Below are positions 1 through 5,066 of a stretch of DNA of 5,066 bases, in pieces (the stretch's first letter is position 1; every line of letters begins with the position of its first letter). The notes under the pieces are model-generated. The model saw nothing but the letters and a program-made list of their open reading frames with translations, did no database searches and had not been told where the DNA came from. Location: NCBI GenBank assembly GCA_947460065.1, contig CANHGF010000215.1:1-5066 (forward strand), read 5' to 3'. The DNA comes from Comamonadaceae bacterium (GTDB taxonomy: Bacteria; Pseudomonadota; Gammaproteobacteria; Burkholderiales; Burkholderiaceae_C). The translations under genes were made by a program, and so were the position numbers.

Positions 1-1208
1 GCATCGCTCATCGGATGGTCGAAGCTGCCCAAAGCGTGCGCCACTGCAAATTCGAGCACCTGCCCGTCCTTCAGGTGGACCGACACCGCCGCAGCGTCGC
101 GCGCAAGGTGCGCCTCAGGGATCAACTCAATGCGATCGCGCATGGCCGCCACCTGCGGGTCACGCAACACCCCATCCAGGGTGTGTCGGGCGTCGGCACA
201 GCCAAAGACCAGGGCGCAGGCCATCCAGTGGCGGGCACTGACCTGGGCCTGCAGCGCGTCAGCAGGCATGCCCTGCCGGCCCATCAAATCGAGCGTCAGC
301 TGCGGCACCCGGGCCTCGACCTTGACAACCCGCTGCGCATCAAAACCGGCACGATGGGCGATGTTCAGGCAAGCGTCTACACCGGCGTGGGCCACGATGC
401 CGCAGGGATAGGGCTTATAGGTGATGCTGCGTTGGTGCCACACCTTGCCCAGGTCAGCCACTGCCGCCTGCCACTGCGGCTGCTCACTGAAAACCCGGCC
501 GTAGCCCCGTTCACCCTCGATGGCAGTCGCACTGCCATTGAATCCGGCCTCGGCCATGAAGGCCGCCATCACCCCGTTGCGAGCCGCATGGGAAGGCACG
601 AAGGGGCAGCACATGCTCGACAGCGCATCTTGTTGCCCGGCGCCGGCCACACAGGCAATGGCCAGGGCGTAGGCCGCGCGCTCCTGGTCGAGCCCCAGCA
701 GACGAGACACTGCAGCCGCAGCACCTGGCGATCCGGTCAGGCCTGAGAGATACACCCCATGTCGCGGCCTGGCTGGCGGCATCGCCATCATCCGGCACAG
801 TCGGTATTCCACCTCCATGCCCACCACCAAAGCGTCAAGAAACTGCTGTCCGCTCGCACCCTGCTCCTGCGCCACCGCAAAAGCGGCGGCAGCCACTGGG
901 CTGCTGGGGTGCAGCATCATCACCGCATCAGTGTCGTCGAAAGCATCGACGCTCGAAGCCATGCAATTGGCAAAAGCTGCACTGACCGCGTCCAGACACT
1001 GGCCTTGGCCCAGCACCACTGACTTACCTTGTCCCGCGGTTCGGCCGGTCGCGGCGCGCGCTGCGAGCACAGCCGGGCGGTCGCTGCCGCCCACTGAGCA
1101 GCCCACCCAGTTAAAGGCAGCCCTCAGGGCCTCGCGCAAGACAAGCTCGTCGATGTCTTGGTTGCGGGTTCCGATCGCAAAAGCGGCCAACTCCTGAGTG
1201 ATACCCAT
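1..1208 (-). CDS. MmgE/PrpD family protein (partial, C-terminus beyond left edge)
   Basis: The frame is open from an ATG at 1208 to the left edge with no stop: 402 complete codons of a family that is usually about 450 residues, so roughly the last 50 are missing. The MmgE/PrpD family includes 2-methylcitrate dehydratase and cis-aconitate decarboxylase, cytoplasmic enzymes that remove water or CO2 from small carboxylic acids. Family marks visible are FDDT at residues 90-93, HPSSP at 100-104, a Gly/Ala-rich helix followed by RLLGLD around 162-174, EGERGYGRVF at 231-240, and KPYPCGIVAH at 265-274, the typical K-x-YP-C...H signature. The stretch before FDDT reads SSVDA, where relatives commonly have an AHALD-like sequence, so a usual His and possibly the first Asp are altered. 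The start is supported by AAAGGTG seven bases upstream. It lies 66 bases after the regulator gene and is probably co-transcribed. The family call is firm; the substrate is unknown and need not be methylcitrate. Confidence 0.9.
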   Translation of the reverse strand, partial: MGITQELAAFAIGTRNQDIDELVLREALRAAFNWVGCSVGGSDRPAVLAARAATGRTAGQGKSVVLGQGQCLDAVSAAFANCMASSVDAFDDTDAVMMLHPSSPVAAAAFAVAQEQGASGQQFLDALVVGMEVEYRLCRMMAMPPARPRHGVYLSGLTGSPGAAAAVSRLLGLDQERAAYALAIACVAGAGQQDALSSMCCPFVPSHAARNGVMAAFMAEAGFNGSATAIEGERGYGRVFSEQPQWQAAVADLGKVWHQRSITYKPYPCGIVAHAGVDACLNIAHRAGFDAQRVVKVEARVPQLTLDLMGRQGMPADALQAQVSARHWMACALVFGCADARHTLDGVLRDPQVAAMRDRIELIPEAHLARDAAAVSVHLKDGQVLEFAVAHALGSFDHPMSD

Positions 1209-1215
1209 CTTCAAG

Positions 1216-1225
1216 CACCTTTCCT
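1216..1225 (-). promoter_or_regulatory. Ribosome binding site of the MmgE/PrpD gene
   Basis: On the minus strand this reads AGGAAAGGTG and ends seven bases before the ATG at 1208. It is a good Shine-Dalgarno match and fixes the start of the MmgE/PrpD gene. Confidence 0.65.
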
Positions 1226-1234
1226 CTTCCAACA

Positions 1235-1273
1235 GGCAGGCCGGGCAACTGGACTGCCCGCACCCGTCCTGCC
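1235..1273. other. Two-stage inverted repeat in the TetR-MmgE/PrpD gap
   Basis: Within the 66-base gap, CGGGCA (1242-1247) and TGCCCG (1255-1260) can pair around a 7-base loop. They are flanked by GGCAGG (1235-1240) and CCTGCC (1268-1273), which can form an outer stem with an uneven internal loop of 1 and 7 bases. There is no run of T after it on the minus strand, so it does not look like a standard intrinsic terminator. It could be an RNA structure tempering expression of the last gene, an operator, or chance in GC-rich DNA. Confidence 0.35.
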
Positions 1274-1274
1274 C

Positions 1275-2012
1275 CTAACTCTTGACCCCGCGTCGATCGA
1301 CCTGCGGCGCAGACGCTTGCAGCAGCCCCATCAACCGTCGCACCAAAGGCGCGGTGGCCTTCATCAACTGGCGAGGCCGTTTGTAGAGCAGCCAGGTGAT
1401 GATCATCTGGCTGAGGCTGCCGATGAAAATCGTCACCGTTTGGTAGCGGTCGGGATCGGCCGGCCACAGCCCAGCCGTCTCGCCGTCTTCGATCAGGGTG
1501 TACATGATGCGGCCGAAATCGTCGAGCGAATCCTTGACCCGAGTCTTGTTGACCATCACGCTGGGCCAGACCTCCAGATACAGGGTGCGGGCCCAATCCT
1601 GATGCCGCCGGGCAAAGTCCACCGTCAGCCACATGAACAAATACAGGCGCTCATCGGCGTTGTCCAACTTCAGCGCCTTGGTATGAAACTCCGCCACAAA
1701 CTCGCTGGTCTGTGCAATCGGCACCGCATAAGCGATGTCTTCCTTGCTGTCGTAGTAGTCGTAGACCGAGGACAAGGGCACGCCCGCCTCGGCCGCGATG
1801 TCGGCGATGCGCGCACGCGCAACGCCGTCGCGGGCAAACACCCGAACCGCAGCGCCGAGGATCTCGGCATGACGGTCACGGCTGCGCGATTGCTTGGGCT
1901 TGGGGGAATGCGAGCGCCCGCGCTCAAGCGCCTGCAGCACCACCTGCTCCCATCGCAGCCCGCTGCTGCTCTTTGGAGGCGCGGTGGCCAGCGAAGCGGT
2001 TGTAGCAGCCAA
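1275..2012 (-). CDS. TetR/AcrR family transcriptional regulator
   Basis: The product is a 245-residue cytoplasmic DNA-binding protein. The TetR DNA-binding domain covers roughly residues 45-95: a first helix containing AEILGAAVRVFARDG (49-63), then the helix-turn-helix around RIADIAAEAGVPLSSVYDYY (68-87), followed by SKEDI, the usual start of helix 4. The remainder, including WLTVDFARRHQDWARTLYLE and EDGETAGLW, resembles the ligand-binding helices of the family. About 45 residues precede the first helix, longer than usual, with a basic Ser/Lys/Arg stretch at 32-47. There is no ATG near the N-terminus. The chosen start is TTG at 2012, with GAAGG seven bases upstream. A GTG at 1940, preceded by GGGAG at six bases, is a real alternative giving 221 residues, closer to family norm. 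The gene follows the DUF35 gene by 15 bases in the same frame and ends in TAG. It probably regulates this operon, sensing a pathway intermediate; ligand and operator are unknown. Confidence 0.9.
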   Translation of the reverse strand: MAATTASLATAPPKSSSGLRWEQVVLQALERGRSHSPKPKQSRSRDRHAEILGAAVRVFARDGVARARIADIAAEAGVPLSSVYDYYDSKEDIAYAVPIAQTSEFVAEFHTKALKLDNADERLYLFMWLTVDFARRHQDWARTLYLEVWPSVMVNKTRVKDSLDDFGRIMYTLIEDGETAGLWPADPDRYQTVTIFIGSLSQMIITWLLYKRPRQLMKATAPLVRRLMGLLQASAPQVDRRGVKS

Positions 2013-2019
2013 GCCAGCG

Positions 2020-2024
2020 CCTTC
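2020..2024 (-). promoter_or_regulatory. Ribosome binding site for the TTG start of the TetR gene
   Basis: The minus strand reads GAAGG here, seven bases before the TTG at 2012. It is the main support for choosing TTG over the internal GTG at 1940, and it sits inside the 15-base gap after the DUF35 stop codon. Confidence 0.45.
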
Positions 2025-2027
2025 GGA

Positions 2028-2957
2028 TCAGATCGGGTCGATCAACTCAAAATGCGAGATATCGTCCAGCGAGCCCTTGCGCTCGGCCTTCCAGACCGCC
2101 TTGACCCGCATCCCCGGCTTGAGTTTGGCGGGCGCTGAATCGATATCCACCCCGTCGAGCATGTGGATGATCTTGGTCGAGGCGCCGTCGAGCAGCACCT
2201 CAGCGTAGACATAGGGCGGGTCGCGCCGCTGGCCGACGAATTTGAGGTGGATGATGGAAAACGCCTGCAAGACGCCAGTGTCGGCCACATCGGCCCAGGT
2301 GCCGGTGCGCTCGTAACAAACATCGCACAACTCGCGCGGCGGCAGCAAGGTGCTCTGGCAGTGGCTGCAGCGTATGCCCATGATCCGGCCGGAGGTGCGC
2401 ATCTCGTCAAACAGGCGCCCATAGTAGGGGCCGGCCGCGTGCTGATAGTGCAGCTTGAGTTCGGTGGCCATGCTGTCCAGCGGATCGCGAGAGGGCTCGA
2501 AGGCTGTCGGCGCCACCGCATCGCCAACGCTCTGCCCGGCCGGCTCAAAACCCAGCAGATCGAGTGCCTGTGCCTGTGGGCTGTCGCTCCAGCAGGCCTG
2601 CAGCCTTTGCCCGACCGCCCAGTCATGCTCGCCGTGCAGGCGGTGCAGCAGGTCGCAGTCGCAACCGTCCAAGCGAATCAAGCCCAAGGTTTTATCGGCC
2701 ATGCGGGTGAACGATTGCAAGGTGCCCGCGGTGCTCAAGGCGACGAACTGCAACTCATCATGGCCGCATCTGCATACGTCCTGAGCGGGCACTTCGACCC
2801 GCTGGCAGCGCAGGCAGCGCGAGCCGACGATGCGCCGCGCGGCGAGTTCGGCCAAAAAGGTACCGGTGGCCTTACCCGGCGTCAGCCGGTAAGGCAGGGC
2901 GATGGTGCTTTGCAGCGGCGGCAGGTCCAGCGCAACGCTGTCGGGGGCCAGATGCAT
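2028..2957 (-). CDS. Tandem DUF35 protein (two zinc ribbon/OB-fold units)
   Basis: The product has 309 residues, about twice the length of a single DUF35 protein (about 130-150). Unit 1 (about 30-125) has a zinc ribbon with C48, C51, C62 and C64, then a short OB-like segment (GTLQSFTRM, LGLIRLDG, VGQRLQACW). Unit 2 (about 171-308) has C197, C200, C211 and C214, then a full OB fold (GVLQAFSIIHLKF, PPYVYAEVLLDG, LKPGMRVKAVW, ISHFELI). A linker of about 45 residues separates them. DUF35 proteins commonly partner thiolase-fold enzymes, as in ChsH2 with Ltp2 or BbsA with BbsB, where they help form the acyl-CoA site. The two thiolase-like genes immediately upstream make that role very likely here. 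The first ribbon's C-x-C second half and shortened OB segment suggest the units have diverged. The start at ATG 2957 is supported by AGGAG eight bases upstream; the frame stays open another 98 codons, but that would run deep into the preceding gene. It ends with TGA. Confidence 0.9.
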   Translation of the reverse strand: MHLAPDSVALDLPPLQSTIALPYRLTPGKATGTFLAELAARRIVGSRCLRCQRVEVPAQDVCRCGHDELQFVALSTAGTLQSFTRMADKTLGLIRLDGCDCDLLHRLHGEHDWAVGQRLQACWSDSPQAQALDLLGFEPAGQSVGDAVAPTAFEPSRDPLDSMATELKLHYQHAAGPYYGRLFDEMRTSGRIMGIRCSHCQSTLLPPRELCDVCYERTGTWADVADTGVLQAFSIIHLKFVGQRRDPPYVYAEVLLDGASTKIIHMLDGVDIDSAPAKLKPGMRVKAVWKAERKGSLDDISHFELIDPI

Positions 2958-2965
2958 GTCTAAAA

Positions 2966-2970
2966 CTCCT
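2966..2970 (-). promoter_or_regulatory. Ribosome binding site of the tandem DUF35 gene
   Basis: The minus strand reads AGGAG, eight bases before the ATG at 2957. It decides this start against the long upstream extension of the same frame. Confidence 0.7.
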
Positions 2971-2972
2971 GT

Positions 2973-2989
2973 GTGTACACGATCGCGTG
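2973..2989. promoter_or_regulatory. Palindromic patch in the 35-base gap before the DUF35 gene
   Basis: The gap holds a perfect 8-base palindrome GTGTACAC (2973-2980), overlapping CGATCG (2980-2985) and the arms CACG (2978-2981) and CGTG (2986-2989). A dimeric regulator such as the TetR protein of this operon could bind such a site, but no recognised operator consensus is visible. The assignment is speculative. Confidence 0.2.
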
Positions 2990-2992
2990 ATG

Positions 2993-4144
2993 TCAGTCTG
3001 CGCTGACGACGGCTAGGCCGCGCAAATTGGCCCAGCCACCACCGGTCTGTGCCGCGGCCAGGCGCGCACCGGCCACCTGGTGCTCGCCGGCACGGCCGGT
3101 GACCTGCATCGCCGCCTCGACCAGGCGGATCAAGCCGGCCGCCCCAATCGGATTGGCGCCCTGGCAGCCGCCCGATGGATTGACCGGAATATCGCCTCCC
3201 ATCGCGGTGGCGCCCGAGGCAATCAGCTCGGCCGCGCCGCCAGGCCGGCACAGGCCCAGGCTCTCGTAGTAACTCAATTCAAAGCAGCTGTAGGGCTCTT
3301 GCACTTCCACCACGTCAAGCTGACGCCGGGGGTTGGTGATGCCGCTGGCCCGATACACCACCCGGGCCGCATGGGCCAGGGGCTCGGACATCAGCATGGA
3401 GCGCTGCGGCGCGTTGTCGGCCTCGGCGCAGTAGGCGATGCCGCGGATGAAGGCGGGGGTGTCGGTGTGCTGAGCGACCAGTTCTTCACGGGTCAGCACC
3501 ACCGCTGCTGCACCGTCAGAAATCGGCGGCACGTCCAGCAGCTTGATGGGCCAGGCCAGAGGGGCCGACTTGAGCACATCGTCGACGGTGACGGTCTTGC
3601 GCACATGGGCATACGGGTTCATGCGCGCGTTGTTCAGATTCTTGACCACCACCTGCGCGGCAGCCTCTTCAGTGTGCCCCAACTTGTCCATGCGGGCCCG
3701 CCAGTACGCGGCTGAAAAACCCATGATGCCGACCGCAAACTCGCGGCCCCAGAAGGGGTCATACAGGCTGGAGATCGAGGCCTGCAGCGCGCCTTCGGAG
3801 AGCTTGTCATAGGCCACCACCAGCACCCGGTCGGCCTGACCGCCAGCCACCTGGTAGTAGGCTGCCAGCGCGCCCGCAAAGCCGGTGCCGCCGCCGCTGG
3901 TGATGCGCACCACCGGCTTGCCGCGTGCGCCCAGGGCGTCGAAGACCCATTTTTCCGGTTGATTGACCGCCGCGAACAAGACGGGACCGCTGGCCACCAC
4001 CACCGAGTCAATGTCGGACATCTCCAGCTTGGCGTCGGCCAAAGCCCGTTGGGCCGCCTCGCGCACCAGACCTGGCACATTGACATCGGCCCGACGGCGC
4101 TGATGGTGGGTCTGACCGACCCCGATGATGGCAACTCGGCTCAT
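2993..4144 (-). CDS. Thiolase-fold protein without catalytic residues (probable acyl-CoA C-C lyase subunit)
   Basis: The 383-residue product has normal thiolase-family length. The N-terminus SRVAIIGVGQT, the central DVPPISDGAAAVVL (204-217), DVVEVQEPYSCFEL (277-290), ESLGLCRPG (294-302) and NPSGG...ANPIGAAGLIRL (322-341) place it in the SCP2/lipid-transfer-like branch. By hand alignment the nucleophilic Cys is Gly85 (SGGGTGF), the His of the HDCF-type motif is Gln282 with Tyr285 at the Phe position, the GHP His is Asn331, and the final Cys/His-Asn region reads AQTGGG. Classical thiolysis or Claisen condensation is therefore unlikely. Ltp2, a thiolase relative with a rebuilt active site, is a retro-aldolase that works with a DUF35 domain, so a similar C-C lyase role is a reasonable inference. 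The ATG at 4144 overlaps the previous stop in ATGA and follows GAGGTGGAG. In-frame upstream codons add only ten residues unlike family N-termini. It precedes the DUF35 gene by 35 bases. Automated annotation would probably call it acetyl-CoA acetyltransferase. Confidence 0.9.
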   Translation of the reverse strand: MSRVAIIGVGQTHHQRRRADVNVPGLVREAAQRALADAKLEMSDIDSVVVASGPVLFAAVNQPEKWVFDALGARGKPVVRITSGGGTGFAGALAAYYQVAGGQADRVLVVAYDKLSEGALQASISSLYDPFWGREFAVGIMGFSAAYWRARMDKLGHTEEAAAQVVVKNLNNARMNPYAHVRKTVTVDDVLKSAPLAWPIKLLDVPPISDGAAAVVLTREELVAQHTDTPAFIRGIAYCAEADNAPQRSMLMSEPLAHAARVVYRASGITNPRRQLDVVEVQEPYSCFELSYYESLGLCRPGGAAELIASGATAMGGDIPVNPSGGCQGANPIGAAGLIRLVEAAMQVTGRAGEHQVAGARLAAAQTGGGWANLRGLAVVSAD

Positions 4145-5066
4145 GGACGCTCCACCTCGACAACAAATACGCAATGGGACTGGGCTGCAATGCCCGAACT
4201 GGCATGAACGACGGCGCGCCGGCTGCTCTTGGCACCGCTACCGCGCTGGCCCCACAGGGCCTGCGCCGCCTCGCTCAGCCGCACCAAGCCGGTGGCCATG
4301 ATGGGGTTGGCCGGTAAGGCGCCGCCCGACGCATTGATGGCCGCATCGCGCCCCTGGCGGAACAGCTCAATCGCCTTGCCCGGCTCGGCCAGGCCCAAGG
4401 CCTCCAGCGTCATCAACTCGGCCGCCGCCGAAGTGGCGCTGGTCTCAGCCAGATCCATCTGCGCCGGGCTCAGGCCAGCGCGGGCATAGGCTTTTTGTGC
4501 CGCTTGCCGACAAACATCGAGCTGGGCATCGCGCATCGCAAAAACACTGCTATCCATGGCCGCGCCTATGCCCTTGACCCACACCGGCTCGGTCGTCACG
4601 CGGCGAGCGACATGGGCATTGGCCAGCACGATGACCACCGCGCCGTCAACCGGCCTGGCCATCATGGCCTGGGTCAGGGGAGAGGCGACCATGGGCGAAG
4701 CCAGCACCTCGCTGACGGTGGGTACCTGTTTCAGCTCAAGCGTTGGATTGCTGTTGGCCTTGCGCCAGGCCGCCACCGTCACCTCGGCCAGATCGGCCGA
4801 CGTCAGCTGGTGGGCGTGCAGATAGCGCTGCGCCTGCAGGCCGCAGGCGCTGTCCTCGTCCAGGCCAATGGGGCGCTGGATGAAAGGGTCGGCCATGGTC
4901 CGGTAGAACTGGCGAACGTCGGACTCCGAAGGCTTGGAGTAGGCAATGATCAGGCCGACCTGCGCCGCGCCGCTGGCGATCTTGGCCACCCCGTACTGCG
5001 CCGCCCACAGGCCGTCGTCCTCGACCCGTGACTCCTCCTTGTGGTGGGCGCCCATGGCGCCGAGGA
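4141..5066 (-). CDS. Second thiolase-fold protein, also lacking catalytic residues (partial, N-terminus beyond right edge)
   Basis: The frame is open to the right edge. The ATG at 5055 is not the real start, because the sequence aligns only from about family residue 70, so about 70 N-terminal residues lie outside. The body matches the neighbouring thiolase-like protein: GLIIAYSKPSES against VLVVAYDKLSEG, a DLAETSATSAAAEL segment followed by LEALGLAEPG, and NASGG...ANPIMATGLVRL near the C-terminus. By ungapped comparison the nucleophilic Cys is Glu (codon 5020-5022, in EDDGLWA where thiolases have CASGLQA), the HDCF-type His is Ser, and the GHP His is Asn (codon 4306-4308). The protein is clearly diverged from its neighbour, not a recent duplicate. 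It probably pairs with that neighbour and the tandem DUF35 protein as a heteromeric acyl-CoA enzyme; whether this subunit is catalytic or structural is unknown. Its TGA lies inside the ATGA overlap with the next start, implying coupled translation. Confidence 0.85.
   Translation of the reverse strand, partial: LGAMGAHHKEESRVEDDGLWAAQYGVAKIASGAAQVGLIIAYSKPSESDVRQFYRTMADPFIQRPIGLDEDSACGLQAQRYLHAHQLTSADLAEVTVAAWRKANSNPTLELKQVPTVSEVLASPMVASPLTQAMMARPVDGAVVIVLANAHVARRVTTEPVWVKGIGAAMDSSVFAMRDAQLDVCRQAAQKAYARAGLSPAQMDLAETSATSAAAELMTLEALGLAEPGKAIELFRQGRDAAINASGGALPANPIMATGLVRLSEAAQALWGQRGSGAKSSRRAVVHASSGIAAQSHCVFVVEVERP
4150..4158 (-). promoter_or_regulatory. Ribosome binding site of the complete thiolase-like gene
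   Basis: The minus strand reads GAGGTGGAG, ending five bases before the ATG at 4144. It lies within the last codons of the upstream gene, which fits translational coupling, and it supports 4144 over an earlier start. Confidence 0.65.

Noticed and set aside
15..746. Plus-strand open frame of 243 codons
   Set aside because: It is antisense to the MmgE/PrpD gene, which has clear family motifs and a good ribosome binding site. The plus-strand translation shows no domain.
1209..1274. Intrinsic terminator after the TetR gene
   Set aside because: Paired arms exist, but no T run follows them on the minus strand, and a good ribosome binding site and same-strand gene follow immediately.
1158..2138. 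Long open frame of 326 codons on the plus strand
   Set aside because: It runs antisense to the TetR gene and parts of its neighbours. The translation is rich in His, Arg and Gln with no recognisable domain, typical of a shadow frame in GC-rich DNA.
2163..2963. Plus-strand open frame of 266 codons
   Set aside because: It is exactly antisense to the well-supported tandem DUF35 gene, with no family motifs and no convincing start signal.
2958..3251. 98-codon N-terminal extension of the DUF35 frame
   Set aside because: It lies mostly inside the end of the complete thiolase-like gene, its composition is shadow-like (many Arg and Gly), and the ATG at 2957 has AGGAG at ideal spacing.
4839..4850. 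Cys in SACGLQAQ of the partial thiolase-like protein as a possible nucleophile
   Set aside because: It resembles the thiolase CASGL motif, but it lies about 60 residues after the true nucleophile position, which is fixed by alignment with the neighbouring protein and is occupied by Glu.
4141..5055. ATG at 5055 as the start of the partial thiolase-like gene
   Set aside because: The frame stays open to the right edge, and the first visible residues align to about residue 70 of the family, so the true start is outside the window.

Overview
The window is a compact, GC-rich stretch in which every supported gene lies on the minus strand and reads right to left. In transcription order the genes are: (1) a thiolase-fold protein cut by the right edge; (2) a second, complete thiolase-fold protein; (3) a protein with two tandem DUF35 units (zinc ribbon plus OB fold); (4) a TetR-type regulator; and (5) an MmgE/PrpD-family protein cut by the left edge. 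Junctions are tight: a 4-base ATGA overlap, then gaps of 35, 15 and 66 bases. Each start has a plausible ribosome binding site and no convincing terminator is visible, so this looks like one operon or part of one. The promoter is probably beyond the right edge. Base composition, codon use and gene content suggest a proteobacterium, perhaps a betaproteobacterium of the Burkholderiales. That placement is an impression, not a demonstrated fact.

The most interesting part is positions 2028-5066. Both thiolase-fold proteins keep the family scaffold, but by hand alignment both lack the nucleophilic cysteine and both catalytic histidines of true thiolases. They are followed by a protein with two zinc ribbon/OB-fold units, one for each thiolase-like gene. 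Thiolase-fold proteins partnered with DUF35 proteins are known in several systems. These include the Ltp2-ChsH2 aldolase of steroid side-chain degradation, the benzoylsuccinyl-CoA thiolase BbsAB of anaerobic toluene degradation, and PhlACB. The best inference is a heteromeric acyl-CoA C-C lyase/aldolase or a related non-thiolytic enzyme, with two divergent thiolase-like subunits held by one tandem DUF35 protein.

Downstream, the TetR protein is a likely local regulator, possibly sensing a pathway acyl-CoA or other intermediate. The MmgE/PrpD protein belongs to a family of dehydratases and decarboxylases acting on small carboxylic acids. Together the genes suggest a catabolic module for an unidentified carboxylic acid or acyl-CoA; the substrate cannot be read from the sequence.

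Non-coding DNA is limited to 1209-1274, 2013-2027 and 2958-2992. I see no RNA genes, mobile elements, CRISPR arrays or long repeats. The long open frames on the plus strand are antisense shadows of these genes.
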